DNA of 64,000 nt from Enterocola sp045611845 (GTDB taxonomy: Bacteria > Bacteroidota > Bacteroidia > Bacteroidales > Paludibacteraceae), in the NCBI GenBank assembly GCA_045611845.1, contig JAZKXZ010000004.1, positions 62,001 through 126,000 of the forward strand, given 5' to 3'. The position numbers were made by a program, and so were the translations under genes. The notes under the pieces were generated by a model, which did no database searches, had not been told where the DNA came from, and saw only the letters and a program-made list of their open reading frames with translations. Positions 46,132-54,127 of the stretch are shown here, in pieces (positions within the stretch are counted from its first letter, which is position 1; each line of letters starts with the position of its first letter).

Positions 46132-46746
46132 ATGAAAGTAATTGGTATTGGTTGGAACTATCCTAAGCATAATGCGGAGCTTGGTGGGGCTGCACAGCCT
46201 AGCGTGCCTACAGTATTTTGCAAGCCAGACTCTGCCCTACTAAAAGAAAATAAAGACTTTTATATCCCAGACTTTTCTAATCAGGTAGATTATGAAGTGG
46301 AAGTGGTGGTGCGTATAAACCGTTTGGGCAAAAGCATTGCAGAAAAATTTGCTCCACGCTACTATGCTCAAGTGGCACTTGGTATAGACTTCACTGCTCG
46401 CGACATGCAAAATGAGGCTCGTGCCACTGGTGCTCCATGGGACCTTTGCAAAGGTTTCGACGGCAGTGCTGTGGTGAGTGAATTTAGAGATTTAGAAGAG
46501 ATTGGTGCAATAAACGACCTAAATTTTCGTTTAGAAATAAATGGAGAAACTGTGCAAAAAGCCAACACTGGCGAGATGATTTTCTCTGTTGACAAGATTA
46601 TCACATACGTTAGCCAATTCTATACCCTTAAAATAGGAGACCTTATCTATACTGGCACACCAGATGGTGTAGGACCAGTGAAAAGAGGCGACAGACTAAA
46701 AGGTTATCTTCAAGATGAACTTTTATTAGATTTTGAAATTAAATAA
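46132..46746 (+). CDS. Fumarylacetoacetate hydrolase-family protein
   Basis: A 204-residue member of the FAH superfamily, the short bacterial form. The metal-binding acidic residues are visible in VDYEVEVVVRI and LGIDFTARDMQ, and the substrate-loop DLIYTGTPDGVGPV is near the end. These enzymes cleave or decarboxylate beta-diketo acids, for example oxaloacetate. The stop overlaps the porU start by one base, so FAH and porU are coupled. The exact substrate cannot be told. Confidence 0.93.
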   Translation: MKVIGIGWNYPKHNAELGGAAQPSVPTVFCKPDSALLKENKDFYIPDFSNQVDYEVEVVVRINRLGKSIAEKFAPRYYAQVALGIDFTARDMQNEARATGAPWDLCKGFDGSAVVSEFRDLEEIGAINDLNFRLEINGETVQKANTGEMIFSVDKIITYVSQFYTLKIGDLIYTGTPDGVGPVKRGDRLKGYLQDELLLDFEIK

Positions 46747-49700
46747 TGAGAAAACTTTTCACCGCTATATTAGCCTTAATTACCCTTTCTGCCTACGCAA
46801 AATTCAATTTTGCAGAACAATCTGTTTTAAAAGAAGGCAACTGGGTAAAAATTTCTGTTAAAGAAACAGGGATACACAAAATCACATATCAACAACTTAA
46901 GGATATGGGAATAACCAACCCTGCAAATATACATATACACGGCTTTGGCGGGGCTATGCTTGAAGAAAACTTTGCATCAGGTCTTGAAACATACCAAGAC
47001 GACCTACCAGAAAATGCTATTTATTTTAGCACAGGTACTGATGGTATTTTCAATGAAAACGACTATATTTTATTCTACGCTCAAGGTCCTGTGCGCATTT
47101 CCTACAATGAAAACAAAGAGATATTTGAGCACACTGTAAACCCATATAGCAACTACGGCTATTATTTTATCACCGAAAATACAGAACCACAAAAATCAAT
47201 TTCCAACGCAGAATACGACCTTCCTCCTATTCCAATCGTTATCAATGAAACACTAAATTATTATTACGTTGATAAGGAAGAAGAAAACCTAATAGAATCT
47301 GGCAGAATGTGGATTGGTGATAAGTTTACACCTAAAAACACAAATAAAACATATAATTTCTACATTCCTAATAGGATTGAAGACAGTTATATTGACTTCA
47401 ATTTTAGAGCAGTGGGTGTTTCTACTGTAACAAATTCGTTGAACATAGATATAAATGCAGAAAAAACATATAATTTGTCGTTATATGGTTCTACTGAAAG
47501 TCACCAAAAAGGCACATTAAGTACCATAAACTCATCATTTAAACTATACAACGACAACGATAATATAAAAATGGACGTCAACTTCGTATGCAATAGCACA
47601 CAAGCAGATGCCTACATAGATTATATAAGCATTAATACACGAAGAAAGCTTATTACAGATGGTTCTGAGCCTCTTTTTATCTTCTATCCTAGTTCATATT
47701 ATCCATACATAGAAGCTACATACGCTATAGAAAGTACAAACAAAAATCTATTATTCTGGGAAATCACAGACCAACAAAACATTACAAATGTAGTGCCTAC
47801 AAAAACAGAAACAGGATATAAGATTGCCACACCTTTCGACCAAGAACGCAAATTTATTGCTTTCGATCCAAACATAAACTACCCTACTATATCTTCATAC
47901 GAAAAGGTAGCAAATCAAAACTTGCATGAGCTAAAAAATATAGATGTAATAATCTTGAGCGACAAAAAACTAGTAGATGCAGCAGAAGAACTAGGTGATT
48001 TTCACAAAAAACACGATGGATTAAGCTATAAAGTACTTACTGTAGATCCTATTTACAACGAATTTTCATCTGGCACACCAGATATTACAGCATACAGGCT
48101 TTTCCTAAAGATGCTTTACGACAAAGCTGAAAACAAGGAAGATAGACCTAAATTTCTTATCATATTAGGCCTTAGTTCGTATGACAATAGAGGTATAAAA
48201 AATGAAAAACTCGACATTTTAAGTTTCCAAGCAAAAGAATCTCTTAATACTATTTATTCATATATCACCGACGACTATTTAGGTTTCTTAGACGATGGCG
48301 AAGGTGGATATATAGAATCTGCCAAACTAGATATTTCTATTGGTAGAATACCTGCAAATACAAAAGAAGAAGCCTTTGGATACGTAGAAAAAGTAAAAAA
48401 ATATATAAAATCTCAAGACAAAGGCGAATGGTCTAACGAAATTTTATTTGTGGGAGACGATGGAGATTCAAACTTACATAGTAAACAAGCCAATCTTCTT
48501 GCAGATAATATTTATAATAACCATCCTGAATTTGCACCTAAAAAATTATTCTTAGACTCATATAAAATGGTGCAATATGCATCAGGTGCCACATACCCTG
48601 AAGCCAAAGAAAATATTTGGAGATATTTAAATAAAGGTGTACTTCTATTCAATTACACAGGACACGGCAGTACAAATAGTTTAACTAGCGAATTGATGAT
48701 TATAAAATCAGACATCGTAAACATGAGAAACACCAACCTTGCCGTGTGGATTACTGCTACATGCGACTTTAGTAGATACGACGACTACAAAAGAAGCGCT
48801 GGAATGGAACTTATATTAAACCCAAATGGTGGAGCTATTGCATCACTTACGACCACACGTTCTGTGTATTCATCTAGTAACCTAGCCCTAGTGCAAGCTG
48901 CATACAAATACATTTTACCAACAAAAGAAGAAACAGAAAACAATGATATTTTGTCTATTGGCGAGATAATGAAAAACGCCAAGATAGCACTTGGTGCCGA
49001 CCAAAACAAACTAAGTTTCACCCTACTGGGCGACCCTATTATTAAGTTGTCATATCCAGACAACATTGTAATAACAGATAGCATAAATTCAGAGGCACCT
49101 AGTGAGGCACAAATAAAAGCATTAGGACTTACAACTATTAAAGCTCACGTTGAGAAAAACAATACCATACAAACCGACTTTAATGGCAAAGCCTACGTAA
49201 CACTTTACGACAAAAAGGAAAACCTACAAACCCTTGGTCAGGGTAAAAACACTCCTATGGAATATGAAGACTACAATAGCATCATATTCTCGGGTGAAGT
49301 ACCTGTTGTAAATGGAGAAATAGAAGTAACATTTATGGTGCCAAAAGACATTAATTATAAAGAAGGTAACGGAAGACTTACATACTTTATAATAAATGAA
49401 GACAACACCGAAAACGGACACGGATATTGCCAAGATTTCATTATTGGTGGCACAGACGAAAATATCGACTCACCATCGGATGGCCCTGTGTCTAAAGCAT
49501 ACCTAAACACTCCAAACTTTATAAATGGTCAAGTTGTAGATAATACACCTATTTTCTATGCTCATCTTTGGGACGAATATGGTATAAACACCATCGGCAC
49601 AGGTATAGGTCATGATATTATCTTGAAACTGAACAACGATCCAAACCAAACATACGTGCTGAACGACCACTACACAGCCTCTATGGGAGACTATAAGAGT

Positions 49701-50129
49701 GGCACAGTAAAATTCAACCTACCAAAACTAAGCGATGGAGAATATTCTCTACTATTTAGAGCATGGAGTTTGCAAAATATTTCTACCACAAACGAACTAA
49801 ACTTTATAGTTAAAAGCGATGCTCCAGCAATGATAGAAGAATTTACTGTTTACCCTACTCCTGCCACAGAATATGTAAACTTCTATCTAAAATATGATAG
49901 ACCAGAAGACATTATAGACATTGAGTTTAGTGTGATAGATTTGGCAGGTAAAACCCTATGGCGAAGCACACTAGAATATGTCTCAGAAGATGGTGTATAT
50001 ACATCTAAATGGGATTTTCTTTCTGCTCGTCCTAACGGGAACGGTATTTTTATAGCTAAAGTTGTTATAACAACCGCAGAAGGCACCATCACACATAAAT
50101 CGAAAAAGATTATCATAAATGCACAATAA
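46746..50129 (+). CDS. porU: T9SS sortase PorU (C25 gingipain-like peptidase)
   Basis: 1127 residues. After a signal peptide (1-18) comes an N-terminal beta-rich region, then the C25 caspase-like catalytic domain from about 390 to 770. The catalytic pair is His640 in NYTGHGS and Cys673 in TATCDFSRYD. The C-terminus is a long Ig-like and type A sorting-like domain (about 1030-1127: VYPTPATEYVNFYL...SKKIIINAQ). PorU removes the T9SS signal and links cargo to A-LPS. Order FAH-porU-porV-ispF, with porV directly downstream, supports the assignment. Confidence 0.95.
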   Translation: MRKLFTAILALITLSAYAKFNFAEQSVLKEGNWVKISVKETGIHKITYQQLKDMGITNPANIHIHGFGGAMLEENFASGLETYQDDLPENAIYFSTGTDGIFNENDYILFYAQGPVRISYNENKEIFEHTVNPYSNYGYYFITENTEPQKSISNAEYDLPPIPIVINETLNYYYVDKEEENLIESGRMWIGDKFTPKNTNKTYNFYIPNRIEDSYIDFNFRAVGVSTVTNSLNIDINAEKTYNLSLYGSTESHQKGTLSTINSSFKLYNDNDNIKMDVNFVCNSTQADAYIDYISINTRRKLITDGSEPLFIFYPSSYYPYIEATYAIESTNKNLLFWEITDQQNITNVVPTKTETGYKIATPFDQERKFIAFDPNINYPTISSYEKVANQNLHELKNIDVIILSDKKLVDAAEELGDFHKKHDGLSYKVLTVDPIYNEFSSGTPDITAYRLFLKMLYDKAENKEDRPKFLIILGLSSYDNRGIKNEKLDILSFQAKESLNTIYSYITDDYLGFLDDGEGGYIESAKLDISIGRIPANTKEEAFGYVEKVKKYIKSQDKGEWSNEILFVGDDGDSNLHSKQANLLADNIYNNHPEFAPKKLFLDSYKMVQYASGATYPEAKENIWRYLNKGVLLFNYTGHGSTNSLTSELMIIKSDIVNMRNTNLAVWITATCDFSRYDDYKRSAGMELILNPNGGAIASLTTTRSVYSSSNLALVQAAYKYILPTKEETENNDILSIGEIMKNAKIALGADQNKLSFTLLGDPIIKLSYPDNIVITDSINSEAPSEAQIKALGLTTIKAHVEKNNTIQTDFNGKAYVTLYDKKENLQTLGQGKNTPMEYEDYNSIIFSGEVPVVNGEIEVTFMVPKDINYKEGNGRLTYFIINEDNTENGHGYCQDFIIGGTDENIDSPSDGPVSKAYLNTPNFINGQVVDNTPIFYAHLWDEYGINTIGTGIGHDIILKLNNDPNQTYVLNDHYTASMGDYKSGTVKFNLPKLSDGEYSLLFRAWSLQNISTTNELNFIVKSDAPAMIEEFTVYPTPATEYVNFYLKYDRPEDIIDIEFSVIDLAGKTLWRSTLEYVSEDGVYTSKWDFLSARPNGNGIFIAKVVITTAEGTITHKSKKIIINAQ

Positions 50130-50146
50130 AAACCATATTTTTTCGT

Positions 50147-50154
50147 TACCTTTG
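50147..50154 (+). promoter_or_regulatory. porV promoter, TACCTTTG
   Basis: TAnnTTTG element 36 bp before the porV ATG; porV can therefore be transcribed apart from porU. Confidence 0.5.
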
Positions 50155-50189
50155 TAGCCGTTTTTTTTAAATAAACAATATAAACTATT

Positions 50190-51428
50190 ATGAAGAACAA
50201 AATTTTTATTGCATTAGCTCTACTTGTTTCTCTTCCAAATTTAGTTTGGGCACAAGATGAAACCACAGAAGAGACAATACAAACATTCACCCCTATTACA
50301 ACAGGCGTATCATTCCTTACCGTAGCACCAGATGCTCGTGGTGGTGGTCTTGGTGACGTAGGTGCTGCCACAGCTCCAGATGCAGACGCACAATATTGGA
50401 ACCCTGCTAAATACGCATTTATCAGCGCAGAAGGTGGTGCAAGCGTATCATACGTACCTTGGCTTAGAAAACTTGTGTCAGACATCGACCTTGTTTCTGC
50501 TACTGGATACTACAAAATTCAAGATGTACAAACTGTAGCTGCTTCTTTCCGTTTCTTCTCACTTGGTAACGTTCTTATCCAAAAAGAACCAGGCGACAAC
50601 GGACAAAACATTAAACCATACGACCTTGCTCTAGACGTATCATACTCACGTATTCTTACCAAAAACTTCTCTATGGGTGTAGCATTACGCTTTATTTGGT
50701 CAGACCTTACAGGTGGCTACTCAGCAGATGGTGAATACGTAGAACCAGGTTGGTCTATTGCTGCCGACATTTCTGGTTACTATGGAGAGAAAGTTAACTT
50801 CGACTGGGGTACAGGTTTCGGAGCATTCGGTTTCAACATTTCAAACATTGGTAAAAAAGTAGAATATGGCGACTACAGAAGTGCTGCATTCCTTCCTACT
50901 AACCTACGTTTAGGTGGTAGTTTCACAATGCCTATCGATATGTACAACCACATCTCACTTAACGTAGATGTAAACAAACTATTAGTACCTTCTCGTCCTA
51001 TCTATAACCAAGACATAGAAACTCAAGAAGAATACCAAGCACGTTTAGATGAATATTATGAAATGGACCCAATCACAGGTATTGGTCGTTCATTTGTTGA
51101 TATGCCTGACGGCACACCATACGACTTTGTTCAACAACTTAAGAAAGTAAACTTCTCACTTGGTTTGGAATACGACTACAACGAACAATTCTTTGGACGT
51201 ATTGGTTACTACAACGAAACAGAACAAATGGGTAACCGTAAATATGTAACATTTGGTGCTGGTTTCAAACTAAATGTATTTGCACTAGATGTGGCATACG
51301 TGCTTTCAGTAACAAAAAACAACCCTCTAGACCAAACACTACGTTTTACTCTAGGATTTAATATGAATGGTCTGAAAGTGCTTTCTGGCACAGCAGAAGA
51401 AGCTGCAGACTGGAATTTAGGACTATAA
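50190..51428 (+). CDS. porV: T9SS outer-membrane protein PorV (LptO)
   Basis: 412 residues with a signal peptide (1-22) and the FadL-like beta-barrel of PorV, opening with PITTGVSFLTVAPDARGGGLGDVGAATAPDADAQYWNPAKYAF. The middle and end show paired strands such as VNFSLGLEYDYNEQFFGRIGYYNE and YVTFGAGFKLNVFALDVAYVLS. PorV shuttles T9SS cargo to the PorU/attachment complex. The stop overlaps the ispF start by one base. Confidence 0.96.
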   Translation: MKNKIFIALALLVSLPNLVWAQDETTEETIQTFTPITTGVSFLTVAPDARGGGLGDVGAATAPDADAQYWNPAKYAFISAEGGASVSYVPWLRKLVSDIDLVSATGYYKIQDVQTVAASFRFFSLGNVLIQKEPGDNGQNIKPYDLALDVSYSRILTKNFSMGVALRFIWSDLTGGYSADGEYVEPGWSIAADISGYYGEKVNFDWGTGFGAFGFNISNIGKKVEYGDYRSAAFLPTNLRLGGSFTMPIDMYNHISLNVDVNKLLVPSRPIYNQDIETQEEYQARLDEYYEMDPITGIGRSFVDMPDGTPYDFVQQLKKVNFSLGLEYDYNEQFFGRIGYYNETEQMGNRKYVTFGAGFKLNVFALDVAYVLSVTKNNPLDQTLRFTLGFNMNGLKVLSGTAEEAADWNLGL

Positions 51429-51904
51429 TGTATAGAATAGGATTAGGATATGATGTTCATGCTTTAGTTCCAGACAGGGAACTATGGCTAGGTGGTATTA
51501 AAGTGCCTCACACCCTAGGGCTTTTAGGACACTCAGATGCAGATGTCTTAATCCACGCTATATGCGATGCTATGCTGGGCGCAGCAAACCTTAAAGACAT
51601 AGGTTACCACTTCCCAGATACATCGTCTAGTTTTAAAAATATAGATAGCAAAATATTACTTAAAGAATGTGATAGATTAATCAAAGAAAAAGGCTATACA
51701 ATTTGTAATATTGATTCTACTATCTGCGCGCAAAAACCAAAACTTAAAGACTATATAGACCCAATGAGGGAATGTCTAGCCAGCGTGCTAGAACTAGACC
51801 CAGACCTTGTATCAGTAAAGGCTACAACCACAGAAAAACTAGGATTTGTAGGAAAAGAAGAAGGTATTGCGGCACACGCAGTAGTAATGTTAAGAAAAAT
51901 GTAA
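51428..51904 (+). CDS. ispF: 2-C-methyl-D-erythritol 2,4-cyclodiphosphate synthase
   Basis: A 158-residue MEP-pathway enzyme with the metal ligands GYDVHAL, LGHSDADVLIHAI and KDIGYHFPDT, and the C-terminal KATTTEKLGFVGKEEGIAAHAV stretch. It makes the cyclic diphosphate intermediate of isoprenoid synthesis. It starts at the last base of porV, so the two are translationally coupled. Confidence 0.98.
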   Translation: MYRIGLGYDVHALVPDRELWLGGIKVPHTLGLLGHSDADVLIHAICDAMLGAANLKDIGYHFPDTSSSFKNIDSKILLKECDRLIKEKGYTICNIDSTICAQKPKLKDYIDPMRECLASVLELDPDLVSVKATTTEKLGFVGKEEGIAAHAVVMLRKM

Positions 51905-51945
51905 AAAAATATTAATTTTTCTATCGTTTATACAAAAATAATATA

Positions 51946-51953
51946 TACTTTTG
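51946..51953 (+). promoter_or_regulatory. Promoter upstream of the guaA leader RNA, TACTTTTG
   Basis: TAnnTTTG element whose predicted start is near 51960, just before two stem-loops and a T9 tract. Confidence 0.5.
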
Positions 51954-51959
51954 TAATAC

Positions 51960-52039
51960 AATTTATCATTGTTCTTTATGTTCTAATTTTAGAACAACGT
52001 CCATATCATGTAGGGGTGCTGATATGGACGTTTTTTTTT
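51960..52039 (+). ncRNA. Candidate small RNA or guaA leader with two hairpins
   Basis: An 80-nt stretch begins just after a promoter element. Stem 1 is GTTCTA-attt-TAGAAC (51980-51995). Stem 2 is ACGTCCATATCA with TGATATGGACGT (51997-52008 and 52020-52031), a perfect 12-bp stem with an 11-nt loop, followed by nine T. It could be an independent small RNA, an attenuator of guaA, or simply the ispF terminator with a chance promoter. A second promoter element lies beyond it. No known family could be assigned. Confidence 0.5.
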
Positions 52040-52082
52040 GAAAAAAAATATTCCATTTTATTTATTTTTTTTTCTTTTTTCT

Positions 52083-52090
52083 TAAATTTG
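52083..52090 (+). promoter_or_regulatory. guaA promoter, TAAATTTG
   Basis: TAnnTTTG element 25 bp before the chosen guaA ATG. It makes the longer upstream start (52016) unlikely. Confidence 0.5.
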
Positions 52091-52114
52091 TACCCAAATT
52101 TATCATTCAATTAT

Positions 52115-53422
52115 ATGAAACAAGACATGATAGTGATTCTTGACTTAGGAAGTCATGAAAACACAGTATTAGCCAGAGGCATTCGTGATTTAGGAGTTTA
52201 TAGTGAAATCTACCCACACGACATTACAGCAGCAGAACTTCAAGCGCTACCTAATGTTAAAGGTATTATTATAAACGGTGGTCCTAACAATGTGATTGAC
52301 GAAGTAGAAATAGATGTTCTAGCAGAAATCTATGAAGCAGGATTCCCTATTATGGCTGCAGGTCACGATAAAGCAAAATGCGAAGTAAAATTACCAGCAT
52401 TTACAAATGATATTGAAGCTATTAAAGCAGCTGTTAAAGGTTTCGTTTTCGACGAATGTAAAGCGGAAGCAAACTGGAATATGAAGAACTTTATTGCAGA
52501 CCAAGTTGAGCTAATCAGACGCCAAGTTGGTGACAGAAAAGTTCTTCTTGCTCTTTCTGGTGGTGTAGATAGCTCTGTAGTAGCAGCTCTTTTAATTAAA
52601 GCTATTGGTAAAAACCTAGTAAGCGTACACGTAAACCACGGTTTAATGCGTATGGGTGAATCAGAAGACGTTGTAGAAGTATTCCGCAACCAACTAGACG
52701 CAAACCTTGTTTATGTAGATGCAACAGACCGTTTCCTTGGCAAACTTGAAAACGTAGCAGATCCAGAAGAAAAACGTAAAATAATTGGCGGTGAGTTCAT
52801 CCGCGTATTCGAAGAAGAAGCTCGTAAACTTAACGGTATCGACTTCCTTGCACAAGGTACTATCTACCCAGACATCGTAGAATCTGGTACCAAAACTGCA
52901 AAAATGGTAAAATCTCACCACAACGTAGGTGGTCTTCCAGAAGACCTACAATTTGAACTAGTTGAACCACTTAAACAACTATTCAAAGACGAAGTACGTG
53001 CTTGCGGTGTAGAACTTGGTCTTCCATACGATATGGTTTATCGTCAACCATTCCCTGGTCCTGGTCTTGGTGTTCGTTGCCTTGGCGCTATCACTCGCGA
53101 CCGCCTAGAAGCTCTAAGACACGCTGACGCTATCCTTAGAGAAGAATTCAAAATCGCAGGTCTAGACAAAAAAGTATGGCAATACTTCACAGTAGTTCCA
53201 GACTTCAAGTCTGTAGGTGTGAGAAACAATGCTCGTAGCTACGATTGGCCAGTAATTATCCGCGCCGTGAACACTATCGACGCCATGACTGCTAGCATCG
53301 AACTTATCGATTGGCCTATCCTTCAAAAGATTACAGACCGTATCTTAAACGAAGTTGCCAATGTAAACCGCGTTTGCTACGACCTTTCTCCAAAACCTAA
53401 TGCAACTATCGAATGGGAATAA
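52115..53422 (+). CDS. guaA: GMP synthase with reduced glutaminase-like domain
   Basis: 435 residues from the ATG at 52115, against about 510-525 for usual GuaA. The synthetase half is intact: PP-loop SGGVDSS at 148-154, QGTIYPD, KSHHNVGG, and the dimerisation end QPFPGPGLGVRCLG...NATIEWE. The N-terminal part keeps the glutaminase opening (IVILDLGSHENTVLARGIRDLGVYSEI, IIINGGPNNV), but the nucleophile-elbow Cys (GICYG in relatives) reads MAAGHDKAKC, and the later catalytic His and Glu segments are missing. It should aminate XMP; with no visible glutaminase triad it may use ammonia or a separate partner. I recall similar short forms in other Bacteroidales but cannot confirm. Confidence 0.9.
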   Translation: MKQDMIVILDLGSHENTVLARGIRDLGVYSEIYPHDITAAELQALPNVKGIIINGGPNNVIDEVEIDVLAEIYEAGFPIMAAGHDKAKCEVKLPAFTNDIEAIKAAVKGFVFDECKAEANWNMKNFIADQVELIRRQVGDRKVLLALSGGVDSSVVAALLIKAIGKNLVSVHVNHGLMRMGESEDVVEVFRNQLDANLVYVDATDRFLGKLENVADPEEKRKIIGGEFIRVFEEEARKLNGIDFLAQGTIYPDIVESGTKTAKMVKSHHNVGGLPEDLQFELVEPLKQLFKDEVRACGVELGLPYDMVYRQPFPGPGLGVRCLGAITRDRLEALRHADAILREEFKIAGLDKKVWQYFTVVPDFKSVGVRNNARSYDWPVIIRAVNTIDAMTASIELIDWPILQKITDRILNEVANVNRVCYDLSPKPNATIEWE

Positions 53423-53445
53423 TTAAAATTATTTTTAGGAATAAT

Positions 53446-53481
53446 AAAAAGAGTTGACTTGTTTGAAAGTCAACTCTTTTT
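53446..53481 (+). terminator. guaA terminator
   Basis: AAAAAGAGTTGACT and AGTCAACTCTTTTT form a perfect 14-bp stem with an 8-nt loop, 24 bp after the stop. Confidence 0.88.
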
Positions 53482-53513
53482 CATTGTTGTTGTTTAATAC
53501 TTAAATATAGAAC

Positions 53514-53963
53514 TTATTTTCTTGGGCATTCTGGGCGTGGGCCTTTGTGGCATTTTTTGAAATCTTTTTTGCAATCTTTCATTTTGTGTGGTTTATGAAA
53601 GCCGTGCATTTTGTGTTTTAAAAGGCTTTTTTGTTGTTCTATTGTTAAGTTATCAAAGTCGTTCCAAAGTGCGTCTATTGAGTCTTTAAATGCTTTACGT
53701 TTAGCTTCTCTGTCGTCGATTGATTGTTTTGCTTTTTTAATTAGTTCTTTTTGTTCTGCTTCTGAAAGGCTATCGAATTTTGCCCATTTTTCAAAGTTTT
53801 CTTTACACTCTTTTTTGTCAAATTTCATTTTTGGACCAGGGCACATTTGAGACATTGGACAACCTTTTGGAAAATCTTTTACTTCTTCTGTATTATTTGA
53901 TGAGCAAGAAGCTACCATCACTGCTAAAAGGCTAACTAAACCTAATTTAATAATCTTTTTCAT
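53514..53963 (-). CDS. Cys/His/Met/Lys-rich lipoprotein, Spy/CpxP-like
   Basis: 149 residues. The signal peptide ends in a lipobox (VASC, Cys20), so it is membrane anchored. The mature part has a PKGCPMSQMCPGPKMKF stretch, a charged helical middle with a LTxxQ-like LTIEQQ, and a tail of HGFHKPHKMKDCKKDFKKCH. Six cysteines plus many His and Met suggest metal binding; the LTxxQ feature and helix content recall Spy/CpxP periplasmic chaperones. It stands alone between convergent guaA and ppdK. No TAnnTTTG element was seen. Function is inferred only. Confidence 0.65.
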   Translation of the reverse strand: MKKIIKLGLVSLLAVMVASCSSNNTEEVKDFPKGCPMSQMCPGPKMKFDKKECKENFEKWAKFDSLSEAEQKELIKKAKQSIDDREAKRKAFKDSIDALWNDFDNLTIEQQKSLLKHKMHGFHKPHKMKDCKKDFKKCHKGPRPECPRK

Positions 53964-54070
53964 AAGCTATAAATTTAATTTGTTAATGTTGTTTCTAAAT
54001 TGTTTTCGTTTGTTTGACGTAGGGTGCGAGAAAGAGTTTAATAGGGTTGCTCCTTTTTAACATTGTTTAA

Positions 54071-54112
54071 AACAAAAGAAGAGGCAACCCTTACGGATTG
54101 CCTCTTCTTGTT
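54071..54112 (-). terminator. ppdK terminator
   Basis: AAGAAGAGGCAA and TTGCCTCTTCTT form a perfect 12-bp stem around a 10-nt loop, 16 bp after the stop. Confidence 0.85.
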
Positions 54113-54127
54113 GAAAGTATCTAGTTA

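Noticed and set aside
49883..50485. Minus-strand open frame of 200 codons across the porU-porV junction
   Set aside because: It is antisense to two strongly supported genes, has low-complexity Ser/Ala-rich content and no recognisable domain.
52009..52024. GGGGTGCTGA resembling part of a TPP riboswitch core
   Set aside because: The remaining conserved TPP segments (CTGAGA context, ACCC, GAACCTGAT) are absent, and guaA is not a thiamine gene.
52016..52114. Longer N-terminus for GuaA from ATG 52016
   Set aside because: It crosses the terminator's T tract and a TAnnTTTG promoter and encodes Phe/Leu-rich sequence unlike any GuaA.
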